NCBI RefSeq assembly: GCF_048569485.1
Contig: NC_134357.1
Span: 361,533,024 to 361,597,023, forward strand
DNA length: 64,000 bases
Direction of reading: 5' to 3'
From: Anomaloglossus baeobatrachus
Taxonomy: Eukaryota > Chordata > Amphibia > Anura > Aromobatidae
Shown: piece by piece, positions 24,286 through 34,960 of the stretch
Numbering within the stretch: the first letter of the stretch is position 1
Layout: the number at the start of each line of letters is the position of its first letter
Program-made: the position numbers and the translations under genes
Notes under the pieces: model-generated
Told to the model about the DNA's origin: nothing
The model's input: the letters and a program-made list of their open reading frames with translations, nothing else
Database searches by the model: none

Positions 24286-24622
24286 GTGACTGACAGACTG
24301 TGACTGACTGAGACTGACTGACTGACTGACTGAGACTGACTGACTGACTGAGACTGACTGACTGAGACTGACTGACTGACTGACTGAGACTGACTGACTG
24401 AGAATGACTGACTGAGAGAGACTGACTGACTGACTTAGACTGACTGAGACTAACTGACTGACTGACTGAGACTGACTGAGACTGACTGACTGACTGACTG
24501 ACTGAGACTGACTGACTGACTGAGACTGACTGACTGAGACTGACTGACTGACTGACTGAGACTGACTGGCTGACTGAGACTGACTGAGACTGACTGACTG
24601 ACTGAGACTGACTGACTGAGAG
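24286..24622. repeat. (ACTG)n microsatellite, right part
   Basis: Continuation of the 22623 array after the insertion; ends in a short GA run at about 24637. Confidence 0.97.
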
Positions 24623-25116
24623 AAAGAGAGAGAGCAATGCAGCCTCATTCTGTGAACTGCTCCGATTTTAGAGGTGCGGCTCACAGCTGATATCTGGCTC
24701 CTCCCCTCAGTGCATAATTAAATTAAATTAGAATTATAAATAAATAATTCTAATTTAAAATTAAAAATTAATTACATTTTTTACCGGGACCTCCGGGGGG
24801 CTAGAACTCGTGAAGTACTGCTTCTTAGGTGAGCACTCATTCAGCCATTTCCTCTAATGAAAAAAATAGACAGATTTGAAGTCTCAGATTACAGCGCGGT
24901 TCACTTCAGGTGATATGTGGATAGTACACAGAATGCTCCCTGTCATCTTCATGTAGCAGAGCTAGCAGGGCTTACAGTGTCGTGTGGATTACTTCGGACC
25001 TGGAGGGGTATTTGGTGATTTGTGAATCTGTTAATGAGATGATTGGAATCTGGTACAGATTCATTGATGATATCTTCCTGGTCTGGAAAGGCAATGATGA
25101 TTAATTAAAAAAGTTC

Positions 25117-26172
25117 ATGAACGATCTGAACAGAAATGACCTAGGCCTTTTCTTCACGTTTGAAATGAATAGGTCAATATTGTCCTTTTTGGATCTGATG
25201 ATTGAAAAAGATCTTGGTGGTAATCTGATAACGAGTACCTATCGTAAGCCTACCTCGACGAATTTGCTACTAAAATGGGAAAGTGGCCATCCATTAAGTC
25301 TAAAAAACGGGATTCCAAAGGGACAATTTGCCAGAATTCGTAGGAATTGTTCGGATGAAATGCATTTCAGGAATCAGTCAGAGGATCTAGAAAGGAGATT
25401 CTTAGCAAGAGGATATCCCAGAGAGGTAGTAAATAAGGCGGCCGTTGACATCAAAAAGGTTAAGAGAACAGACCTCCTGTACCCCCCTAAGAAGTTGGAA
25501 AAGGATAAGAAAGACGTGATTAGATTCATAACAACTTTTGACAATGGAGCAAATGATGTGAGGAAGGTCCTTGAAAAGTATTGGCCCATATTAAAAATGG
25601 ATGGTGACATAGGAGGTTTGCTTACAGACAGGCCGTCTATTACTTATAGAAGAGCTAGATCACTAAAAGACCGTTTGGTTCATAGTCATCTCGCTCCAAC
25701 AAACCCCTTTGGCTCTATTCCCACGTTAAAGGGTTGCTATAAATGTAGTGGATGTGTGGCCTGTAACTCAATTACTGTAGGTAAAAAATTCTCGAGCCAA
25801 GTAACTAAGAAAGAATATGAAATCCGATCTTTTATTAATTGTAGAACGTGGGGAGTAATCTATAAGGTGACTTGTGTCTGTAAATTGGAATATGTGGGCA
25901 AGACCCGAAGAGAATTGAGGCGACGGGTCGGAGAGCACCTCAGAGATATCAGATTGAATAATGACACGCCACTAGCAAGACATGTAAACAGTGTGCATAA
26001 CGGGGATTCTGCTGTTATTATTTTTCAGAGCATTGACCATATAAAACCACCACTCAGAGGAGGAGATTGGGACAAGCGCCTGCTACAGCAAGAATCCAGA
26101 TGGATTTATTGGTTGAAAACTCTTTATCCTAGTGGGCTGAATGAAGAGCTGTCTTTTGCACCCTTTATTTAG
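25117..26172 (+). CDS. Penelope-like RT C-terminus and GIY-YIG endonuclease (partial)
   Basis: A 351-residue open frame. The first part continues a reverse transcriptase thumb (NRSILSFLDLMI, STYRKPTSTNLLLKW). Around residue 200 is a cysteine cluster, GCYKCSGCVACN, typical of the Penelope-like linker. Residues about 245-330 are the GIY-YIG nuclease: GVIYKVTC then YVGKTRRELRRRVGEHL, with the catalytic Arg and a downstream Glu region. In life it would nick the target and prime reverse transcription. The reverse transcriptase core with its DD lies just upstream (about 25045) but the 5' half of the gene is gone, so the copy is dead. The annotated start is only the first Met of the open stretch, not a true start. 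Related most closely, I think, to the Neptune/Penelope group of fish and frogs. Confidence 0.85.
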   Translation: MNDLNRNDLGLFFTFEMNRSILSFLDLMIEKDLGGNLITSTYRKPTSTNLLLKWESGHPLSLKNGIPKGQFARIRRNCSDEMHFRNQSEDLERRFLARGYPREVVNKAAVDIKKVKRTDLLYPPKKLEKDKKDVIRFITTFDNGANDVRKVLEKYWPILKMDGDIGGLLTDRPSITYRRARSLKDRLVHSHLAPTNPFGSIPTLKGCYKCSGCVACNSITVGKKFSSQVTKKEYEIRSFINCRTWGVIYKVTCVCKLEYVGKTRRELRRRVGEHLRDIRLNNDTPLARHVNSVHNGDSAVIIFQSIDHIKPPLRGGDWDKRLLQQESRWIYWLKTLYPSGLNEELSFAPFI

Positions 26173-27263
26173 TGGTGATGTAGGGGAGTTCTAGCGAGGA
26201 GGGCTAGACGTCGGCCGAGTGGGGGCGCCCACCCACCGTTCTATCATATGGCGCCGACCCCCACATGATAGGTAGGGTTAGTTGTTTGAGCTAGTGTATT
26301 GAAGGTTAGAGGCAGTCTCTTTCTGTTTATTCTTCTATTTCAATTTCTTTATGGTGAGCTCTAGCCTATGTTTATTGATATCTCTATGGTCCTCCTAATA
26401 AGTGTTTAAGATACTGATGAATTTCTATGATCACTATATGTGAATATGGGGTGGTATAACCCTATTGTTTTAGATCCTTGACACTGTTATTTCTTTCTTT
26501 CTTATGTCTTTTGCGTGATTTGGTCCTTTGTGCATAAATATTATTGCTAATTTTGATACCTCCATGTTCATATCTGGGTGACATACTTTGATGTGGAGAT
26601 TGTTCTATCTTCAGTAGTAGGTCCTTGAAAACTGGTGAAGCGGCTATAATCTGTGGCAATACAGTATGCGATCACCATAATTTGACTGTGATAATTATTG
26701 GACAAACTGACTCATAGAGCAGGAGCAAGTTCCATATCACAGCCAGTTTCAATTGTTGTACTAAGTATATAGACGCTGGTACTTATCATCCGTGACGCCC
26801 TCCTATGTGTCATGTGGTAATTACCATGTGACATGTAGGAGGAGATGATTACGTGATGTTGCTGAGCAACCACCTATACTATGTGACGTAGTGTGCTGGT
26901 CTCAACTGTGTGAGATAATGAACTGAGTTCCGGGTTCCTCCTCCAATCACGTGATGTTTGTCACGTGACCGTGTGGGAAGGGAGGACGGCACACGCTGCC
27001 CTAGCAACCGTACAAACACTCTGACGTAGTGTATTCGTTTGCTCCCGTATCATGTGATCGGGTGGGCGGAAACAACGTCACACGCTGAGTCAGGGTGGGA
27101 ACATTTAAAGACCGGCATTGTGCGAGTTCCCCTCCATTTGAATATCTGAAAAAACCGCTGACATGCTGATATTTATTGTTTTTCTATATACTTGTTTCAG
27201 CATGATGTGTAATGTATAGGTCCATACTTAAAGGGACCTGCAATGAATTTGCCACATTAATGA

Positions 27264-27302
27264 CTCCCCTGAAGAGTATAATTAAACGAAACGCGTTGGG
27301 AG
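27264..27302 (+). ncRNA. Type I minimal hammerhead ribozyme in the Penelope-like element
   Basis: All conserved parts are in order: stem I CTCCC (27264..27268), core CTGAAGA (27269..27275), stem II GT..AC with an 8-nt loop (27276..27287), GAA (27288..27290), short stem III ACGCGT (27291..27296), cleavage-site U (27297), stem I return strand GGGAG (27298..27302). Minimal hammerheads with a very short stem III are known from Penelope-like elements, where they act best as dimers. Self-cleavage is inferred, not shown. Confidence 0.75.
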
Positions 27303-29158
27303 GTATATCTGAATGGGCTCCGTTATAAGATTAAAAGGACCCCAGTGACTTCAATAGAAAGTGGCACCTGAAAATTTGGTGAGATAATTCCAATTTATTA
27401 TTAGCAGTGGTAATTTAGTTGCAATTCGGTTTGCATATATCCCTTGTATAAATAAGAGGGGCCAAACCTTTTATATATATGTTGGTTGTTTGTCTGTTTT
27501 AAATCCTCAGATCAGGATGACCTTACTTTTAATAGAATTTAAGTAAAAGTTATATTTTATCCGAAAAAAAAATTTGTTTTGGATTTTGCTACCTTGCATT
27601 ATATTTGGTGATTTTAATAAAATGGTGAAAGAGGATTTTTTTTGTCTTTTATTCCAAATAAAGGATTTTTTGTTGTGTGTGTTTCTTTACTTTCACCTTC
27701 AGTTTAATCATGGTAGGTGTCTCGGGGAGACGCTTGTCATGATTAAACTCATTATTTCCTCGATTGCCACCGCACCAGGGCAATTCGGGATGAGCTGGGT
27801 GGAGTCCCGGGACTGTCGCATCTAATGGATGCGGCAATTCCGGGCCGGCTGCTGGGTGATATTGTTAGGCTGGAGGGCTCCCCATACCGTGGCGCTCCCC
27901 ATCCTGACAATACCAGCCTTCAGCCGTGCGGCTTTATCCTGGCTGGTATCAAATATGGGGGAACCGCATTTTTTTTTTTTATTATTTATTTATTTACTTT
28001 ACTGCACGATATAGAGCCGCCCGCCGGCGGCTGTGATTGGTTGCAGTGAGACAGCTGACACTCATCGTGGGGACTTGTCTGACTGGAACCAATCATGGGC
28101 ACCGGTGGGTGGGGAAAGCACGGAATAACTGATTGAATAATGAAGCAGCAGCCATTTTCAAAAGAGGAAAAGATGCCGCAGATTTGTGACAGCCGTGCAG
28201 CAAGGCGCCCATGATTGGTGAGTAGGAAAGAGAGAGGGATTGTGCTGGGGACGCAGGACTAATGCAGACAGCAACATGTGCACATAGCCTTACTGTGAAA
28301 AGCCACATTTTTGGTGATCGAAACGTTACTCTGTCGAGCTTTTAGCAAAAGGCTCAAGTTCGTCGAGCCTCTTGAACACCCCCCAAATCACTCGAACATG
28401 AAATTGGCGAACCTCGAACATTGCTCATCTCTAGCCAGCACATAATTCTAAACTGTACTTATTAATAAAATCAGAGATTTTTGGCAAAAAATTGCAATCT
28501 TTTGAGCTACCCTGCCACGTCACAGCAAATCTCATGGGGCAGTCCTACGCTAAAATAATTAATTTAAAAGGTGTCATATGGCCTCACACATTTAAAAAAG
28601 TAGAACTGTTCTTAGCAGCACTTACCTGATGCTTTGCAGTCTCGTACTCAGGACTAAGTCATGGCTGTTGGCGGGACAGGCCCAGGCAAGTGCTGCTTGA
28701 AGTAAATAGCCTGTGGACAGGACTGGATGACTGAGTGTGAACAATCACCACTTGCCAAAATCAGACAGATAGAATAACCACATAAGGGTGCACGGCTAAG
28801 TGGAGATTTTGGCAAGTGGTGAATATTCACAATCAGTCATCCAGTCCGGTCCACAGGCTATGTAATTCAAGCAGCACTTGCCTGGTCCTGTCCCGCTCAC
28901 AGCCATGACTTAGTCATGGGTACGAGAATGCAAAGCATCAGGTAAGTGCTGCTTTAAACAGTTCTACTTTTTTAAATGTATGAGGCCATATGGCACCTTT
29001 TAAATAAATTATTTTAGACTAGGACTGCCCCATGAGATTTGCTGTGACGTTGCGGGGTATCTCAAAAGATTGCAATTTTTGACAAAAATCTCTGATTTTA
29101 TTATTAAGTACAGTTTAGAATTATGTACTGGCTTTCTTGTTTCGAACTCCCACTTGAA

Positions 29159-29758
29159 CTTAAAAGAAATTAACAGTTTAGGTGACAAATTCTTTGATCA
29201 GTAGAATCTTTGCACAAAATCATCTTAGTTGCCATTTTTTTTCGGAGTGTGGCAAAGGTGATAAATGATTTAGGAGCCTTTTTATGCTTTTTTTATTCTA
29301 TAATATACTACAGTGGTAACAAGTCTGTAGTGTATTGTTATTTGGATAATGATTGCACAAACAAATTTGAAAATAAAATGTTTCTTTGTTTCCGCATGGG
29401 AACATAATAAATGAACCCTAGATATTCAGCACAGTTAATACAAACATTATACATATTCATATAAATATAAGGCACACTAATATTTGTACGCAAACCGCCT
29501 GCCAAAACGTTTATTTGATTGTAAGTATTACAATATATTATCTTATCCGAATTATATAATTAAGAAAATAAGAACATTCTTTTATTTTGTGTATATATGT
29601 GTGTGCCAGTGTATATGTTATCTAAACCTGCCCATAGAAGAGCTATCGGGATTTTATGTGGCTAAAATCCTCATTTTACAAAACATTTTGAGCACCAATT
29701 AAACAATTCATCCCTCAAAGCAGATACCTTTGCTGGTTATAACTATGGATACAGTTTA
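29159..29758. other. AT-rich stretch without recognised features
   Basis: No gene, terminal repeat or tandem repeat stands out. The short open frames look random. Confidence 0.4.
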
Positions 29759-30258
29759 TACAGTGTGTCCACCCATATCCTGTCCACCGCCATTAACTTG
29801 AGAATGGCAGCATCTATAGGCATAGAAGTGGTGTCTAGGTATAGTAAAGTATCCATGCGCTACGCAATGAAAATGAAACCACCTATAGCGCCACCTGGTG
29901 GTAAACAATGGAGTTAGCATTTTTATCTCGAAAATGGAAAGAGATAGAGAAAAAAAGTGAATTAAAAATTGTAGACCATCATCAGTTCAAAACGAATCAA
30001 CACCTTTCATACAGAAATACTATGATATGAAACCCATGATCCCCCCAAAACATTGAATGCTGGTCATGCATATGGCGCTCATTTAACTTTGATGCTCAAA
30101 GTGGCCACCGTCAGCTGCAATGCACGTCTGTACTCTGCACAGCATACTGTATCTTGCTGCACGTTGTGCAATATGATAGGTGAATTACAAATTTGTAGGG
30201 CATCATCAATTCAATACGAATCAACAGCTTGCATACAGAAATGCTATGATTAGAATGT

Positions 30259-30648
30259 ATTCCAAGAAGGTAGAGCAGAAAGCAGGTTTCAAACTCCGCG
30301 CCAAAACCACAGAAAATCCAGATGTTTATCAGTAAATCCTTTCTTTATTTATTTTTTCACAGGTCTACGCGTTTCGAGGACACATCCGTCCTCATCATCA
30401 GGACAAAGTACAAAGAAAGACTATCAGACAGAGTTTGGCGCGGAGTTTGAAACCTGCTTTCTGCTTTCTGCTCTACCTTCTTGGAATATATCTACACTGC
30501 GGGACCGCTGCCTTCCACATTTACTACGTGCCTTCATAGGGGTTGTGACTTGCACAACCCTTCCAGGTGAGTGTACTAACCCACACTTGCCCCCATGTGT
30601 CATACCGGGTAAGACCCTATTTTGCGCCTTTCTTTCCACAGTTATCCT
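30259..30648 (-). mobile_element. 390-bp ribozyme-bearing foldback with 14-bp target duplication
   Basis: The duplication TATGATTAGAATGT flanks it (30245..30258, 30649..30662). The left arm TCCAAGAAGGTAGAGCAGAA with CAAACTCCGCGCCAAA is repeated inverted at about 30434..30485. A hammerhead-like motif on the minus strand lies between the arms. No coding sequence. Looks like a short Penelope-type snap-back copy. Confidence 0.75.
30362..30406 (-). ncRNA. Hammerhead-like ribozyme motif (minus strand)
   Basis: Read on the minus strand: GTC, CTGATGA, U, a 6-bp stem II GAGGAC/GTCCTC, GAAACGCGTA, GAC. The core CTGANGA and GAAAC are intact. One extra U sits at the base of stem II, and stem I is only about 3 bp. 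Activity is uncertain. Confidence 0.55.
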
Positions 30649-31249
30649 TATGATTAGAATGTGTAAAACTCACAAGGCTGCGGACGTGAATCAATACCTC
30701 ATGGAGACCTTCCTACAAGTCATTGGGTATGGTGGCTGCGTGGAGTGACCTCCACGCTCACCTGACCTGACCCCATTGGACTTAGTTCCCTGAGGTCACA
30801 TCAAACAGCAGGTGTATTCGACCCCTCCACCAACATTACAGGACCTACAACAATGTATTACAGATGCTTGTGTGATGCCTTGGACTAGTCAGGTCGTCAC
30901 AGGGTCCTGCACAATCTTTCTCTCCTCGTGCAGGGCTCAATATGCATGACCAGCATTCAATGTTTTGGGTGGGGTCATGGGTTTCATATCATAGTATTTC
31001 TGTATGAAAGGTGTTGATTCGTTTTGAACTGATGATGGTCTACAATTTTTAATTCACTTTTTTTCTCTATCTCTTTTTATTTTCGAGATAAAAATGCTAA
31101 CTCCGTTGTTTTCCACCAAGTGGCGCTATAGGTGGTTTCATTGCGTAGCGCATGGATACTTTACTATACCTAGACACCACTTCTATGCCTATAGCTGCCG
31201 CCGTTCTCAAGTTAATGGCGGTGGTCAGGATATGAGTGGACACACTGTA

Positions 31250-31640
31250 GATTGTAGAACTGGTTTTAAAGCTCTTTTTCTATTAAAGGGAATCTGTCAG
31301 TAGGGTCAACCCTCCTAAGCCATCTTTATGGGCATGTAAGTGTTAGGAAGCTGAATAAAAGGGTACCTTGATATCTGGAATCCAATGTTACACTGATCTG
31401 CATGGGAATCTGCTTACAGGACTTATTTTAAATACAGTGTGATGTGCGATGGCCGCTCTCTGCTCTCCTGATCTCACTGCAGAGCTGTGTGTGATTAGAA
31501 ATGACACATCTGCAGATTCCTTTCTGCTTCCATCTCGCAGGCAGACAGCGCTGCAATATTGTTGCAATACAGCAGAGCTGTGAGAACTACAGCTGTTAAC
31601 ATTTTTGTAAGAAGACAAAGTTCTACTGTTTTGTGTTAGC
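31250..31640. other. Truncated MITE end and unclassified DNA
   Basis: At about 31285 is TTAAAGGGAATCTGTCAG, the left end of the MITE type seen at 632..1030, without a matching right end. The rest is unclassified. Confidence 0.4.
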
Positions 31641-31642
31641 TA

Positions 31643-31976
31643 CAGTCATGGCCGATAGTGTTGGCACCCTTGAAATTGTCCAGAAAATGAAGTATTTCTC
31701 CCAAAAAATTATATCAATTGCACATATTTTGTCATAAAAATGTTTATTTTGTTTGTGTGTATTGGAACAAGACAAAAAAGCAGAGAAAAAAAGGCAAATT
31801 GGCATAATTTCACACAAAGCCCCAAACCTTTTTCTCTCTGTTTTTTTCTGTTGTTCCAATACACACAAACAAAATAAACATGTATATAACAAAATATGTA
31901 ATTCCAATAATTTAATGGGAAAAATAGTTAATTTTTTAAATAATTTCAATGGTGCCAACATTTTCAGCCATGACTG
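31643..31976. mobile_element. Tc1-type MITE (334 bp)
   Basis: Starts CAGTCATGGCCGATAGTG and ends TTTTCAGCCATGACTG between TA dinucleotides (31641..31642, 31977..31978). Inverted arms extend through GTGTTGGCACC and through the TTTGTTTGTGTGTATTGGAA segment. Non-coding. This end sequence is common in fish and frogs. Confidence 0.8.
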
Positions 31977-32183
31977 TACTTGTCACTCACTGGTTATGCA
32001 GCATTTTTTATAAAGAAGGTCTGGAGGCAGAAGATTCTTATGCAGATCGGTGTCCAGCCCAAAGTATGGAACAGCTCATTCACATATAAGAAAAATGTGG
32101 ATTTCTCTGGAAAAGAGATTGGATCACAGATATCAAAGGTATCATTTTATTCAGATTCCTATGATTTACATATCCATATAGAC

Positions 32184-33387
32184 CAGGGGTCTCAAACATG
32201 CATCCCCCTGAACTGCATATGGCCACTGTGGCTTCTTCATTCAGTCCGCAGGCCTGTGAACCTTTTGACAATCGCAGTCGGTGCAGGGGACGGTGCCGTC
32301 AGCGCTTTATTTTAATATGAATGTATTACCAGTGGCGCGCAGAGAAGCACCCTGCACAGCTACACCTAAGACAACTGCTGGCTAATCACAGGCCAGCAGC
32401 TGATGTCGGCATATGACGTCAGCTGTTGGCTTCCGATTGGCTGGCATCTGCCATTGGTTTAGGGCTGCAGAGAGCTTCTTTACTACAAGGGGACAAGGAT
32501 GGGGACATTACTACAAGGGGACAAGGATGGGTACATTACTACAAGGTGACACGGATGGGGACATTACTACAAGGGAATAAGGATGGGGACATTGCTACAG
32601 GAAACAAGAATGGACACATTACTACAAGAAGGGGTCAAGTATGGGCACATTACTACAGGAACAAGGATGGACACATTACTACAAGAAGGGGACCAGGATG
32701 GAGCACATTAATACAAGAAGGGGACAAAAATGGGCACATTACTACAATGGCTTAAGGATGGACACATTACTACAAGGGGCCAAGGATGGGCACATTACTA
32801 CAGGGATATGCACATTACTACAAGAAGAGGACCAGGAAGAGCACATTACTACAGGATGGGGACAAGGATGGGCAAATTATTACAGGATGAGGACCAGGAT
32901 GGGGACATTACTACAAGATGAGGAACAGGATACGGCACATCACTACAAGAAGGGGAACAGGATGGGGGACATTACTACAAGATAACAACCCCATAGGAAA
33001 ATGACTACAATATGTTGGCCAAAATTACTATGTGATGCGAATTGTAAAAAATATTATTTACAGGAAGGGGATACAATGTAAAAAAAAAAAATCAAAAAGA
33101 AGCATGATATTGTATTTTTATTATTAATTTGCTTTTTTAGATATCAACTAAGATAAATGTTTGTTATCGTTACATCTGTAATGGTTCAAGCTATAAAAAT
33201 GTACCATGATCCATATGATGAATGCCATTTAAAAAAATAAAAAAAAATAAACAAGCAAAAATGTTCAAAAAAGTGATCCAAAGATGTACAGAAAAAACAA
33301 TATGGTATGAATAAAAAGAATGTGGCCCCCGAAATTATAATGTTTTCGATGTGCAGCCCATATACCCAGCTGAGTTTGAGACTCCTG
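32184..33387. mobile_element. hAT non-autonomous element (CAGGGGTCTCAAAC ends, 1.2 kb)
   Basis: Ends CAGGGGTCTCAAAC and GTTTGAGACTCCTG, with an 8-bp duplication ATATAGAC / ATATAGAT (32176..32183, 33388..33395). No transposase. Holds a minisatellite. Confidence 0.8.
32470..32985. repeat. Minisatellite (ACATTACTACAAGG / GGACAAGGATGGG)
   Basis: About 20 imperfect units of 22-30 bp within the hAT element; all open frames here are repeat artefacts. Confidence 0.9.
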
Positions 33388-33442
33388 ATATAGATGGTTT
33401 AGGTAGGTTAATTCTACTGACAAACTCCCTTTATCTCAGTAT

Positions 33443-33604
33443 TAGTGATGAGTGAGGACTATCATCCTCAGATGCTCGGTAATCGTAACTAGCAGGTCAG
33501 ATGCTCAGATGGACGCAACTCAAATGCCCAAGAATAATGGAGGTCAATGGAGAACTCATGCATTTTTCCGGGATCTCTTCAAGAAAAGTGCTAGCTCATC
33601 ATAA
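33443..33604. mobile_element. hAT MITE (162 bp)
   Basis: Ends TAGTGATGAGTGAGG and CTAGCTCATCATAA, with an 8-bp duplication CTCAGTAT / CTCAGTGT (33435..33442, 33605..33612). Copy 1 keeps CTCAGTAT on the right, which confirms the duplication sequence and that the insertion is older than the segmental duplication. Confidence 0.8.
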
Positions 33605-34145
33605 CTCAGTGTGTTTTAATACATCATGGAGAAAGATAATGGCTGAATTAATGAATCCCTTTAATAGGCTGATCCAAGTGGGTGATAACTGATTATATTA
33701 TGTAACACATATATAAATAGTTACCTGCAGAAAAACTTGATTTCAATGTTAAGAAATAAATAACAGCTAATTACTTTCTGTAATTCCAGAAAAATCAATC
33801 AAGTGCTTACCACTAGAGATGAGCGAACCGGCCGTGGTTCGGCTCGAGTTCGGTTCGCCGAACGGAGGGCTCGTTCGAGTTCGGTTCGTCGAACGTTCGA
33901 CGAACCGAACTCGAACTGCATAGGAAACAATGGCAGGCAATCACAAACACATAAAAACACCTAGAAAACACCCTCAAAGGTGTCCAAAAGGTGACAAACA
34001 ACTCACAACACAACACAAACACATGGGAAAGTGACAAGGACATATACTCATGCGAAAACAAAAGAGCTGGACAAGGAAAAAGAGGAGGAGACACAGATAT
34101 AGGCATAGCACGCCCTTCTAAAATCATGTAAAACACCGCAAGGTG

Positions 34146-34960
34146 ACTCCAAGCGGAGTCTCCCTTTTTTCCAAAAATTGGGCCACACACACACCCACCC
34201 CTTCAGTGGCAGCACTTGTGCCCCAGTTGTACACTTCACAGCTAGATTTGCATCAAGCACATTCAAAAATACACCATACTTAACTGTCCCCAGGATGACA
34301 CCGGGGTAGGTAGCAAAGTCTTTCCTGATCCCAGCTCTGTGCATCTTGGATTATTTTTAAAAACAATGTAAGCAAGGGTTACTCCAAGCGAAGTCTCCCT
34401 TTTTCCCAAAAATTGTGCCCCACACACACCCACCCATTCAGTCGCAGCACTTGTGCCCTAGTTGTATACTTCACAGCTAGATTTGCATCAAGCACATTCA
34501 AAAATACGCCATTCTTAACCGTCCCCAGGATGACACCGGTGTAGGTAGCAAAGTCTTTCCTGATCCCAGCTCTGTGCATCTTGGATCATTTTTAAAAACA
34601 ATGTAAGCAAGAGTTACTCCAAGCGGAGTCTCCCTTTTTCCCAAAAATTGTGCCCCACACACCCACCCATTCAGTGGCAGCACTTGTGCCCTAGTTGTAC
34701 ACTTCACAGCTAGATTTGCATCAAGCACATTCAAAAATACGCCATTCTTAACCGTCCCCAGGATGACACCGGTGTAGGTAGCAAAGTCTTTCCTGATCCC
34801 AGGTCTGTGCATCTTGGATCATTTTTAAAAACAATGTAAGCAAGAGTTACTCCAAGCGGAGTCTCCCTTTTTTCCAAAAATTGTGCCCCACACACACCCA
34901 CCCATTCAGTGGCAGCACTTGTGCCCTAGTTGTACACTTCACAGCTAGATTTGCATCATT
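34146..34960. repeat. Tandem repeat, 235-bp unit, about 3.5 copies
   Basis: The ACTCCAAGCG landmark recurs at 34146, 34381, 34616 and 34849. Units are about 95% alike. The array abuts the transposase gene where its C-terminal half should be. Confidence 0.9.

Larger units (their letters stand above)
25010..27590 (+). mobile_element. Penelope-like retroelement (5'-truncated)
   Basis: Holds the end of a reverse transcriptase with its catalytic DD (WYRFIDDIFLVWKG, about 25045..25090), a linker, a GIY-YIG endonuclease and about 1.1 kb of 3' sequence with a hammerhead ribozyme. Most of the reverse transcriptase is missing at the 5' side, which is usual for target-primed copies. Ends are approximate; no target duplication was found. 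It lies in the hAT at 19806..28433. Confidence 0.85.
19806..28433. mobile_element. 8.6-kb hAT element, non-autonomous, with internal insertions
   Basis: Ends TAGAGATGAGCGAGCC and TTGCTCATCTCTA, with a perfect 8-bp duplication GCCAGCAC (19798..19805, 28434..28441), the hAT hallmark. The other arm of the surrounding foldback (29125..29140) serves as an uninterrupted reference site. No transposase is left. The interior has a 1-kb palindrome, GA and ACTG arrays, a ribozyme-bearing insertion, a Penelope-like element and, at 27640..28080, the GAGGGCTCCCCAT segment typical of this frog hAT group. Same terminal family as 33814..39748. Confidence 0.85.
19790..29144. repeat. Foldback insertion with 14-bp target duplication, split by an 8.6-kb hAT
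   Basis: The direct repeat AACTCCCACTTGAA flanks it (19776..19789 and 29145..29158). Without the hAT the element is about 720 bp: a left arm beginning ACAAGAAAGCCAG and continuing at 28442, a spacer near 28755..28800, and a right arm running back to CTGGCTTTCTTGT. Arms are about 330 bp with modest divergence. The long target duplication suggests retro-insertion rather than a cut-and-paste transposase. No coding sequence. Confidence 0.7.
29761..31247 (+). mobile_element. Tc1/mariner-superfamily element with long inverted repeats (dead)
   Basis: Starts CAGTGTGTCCACCC and ends GAGTGGACACACTG, flanked by TA (29759..29760, 31248..31249). Terminal inverted repeats are about 290 bp (29761..30055 and 30955..31247). 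The remaining transposase fragment on the plus strand, about 30655..30900, reads SPDLTPLDL, then GHIKQQVY and PPTLQDLQQCITDACV, matching the C-terminal DDE region of a mariner-like transposase. Most of the gene is deleted and the rest has stops. A 390-bp foldback is nested inside. Confidence 0.8.

Noticed and set aside
22230-24684. Long minus-strand frames rich in Ser/Leu and Val-Ser-Gln-Ser
   Set aside because: They are translations of GA and ACTG simple repeats; no codon bias or start context.
31623-32013. Frames of 86-112 codons
   Set aside because: They come from the palindromic Tc1-type MITE; plus and minus frames are mirror images.
34048-34812. Repeated MHRAGIRKDFAT-type peptide
   Set aside because: It is repeated because the 235-bp DNA unit is; no domain, and every unit has stops.
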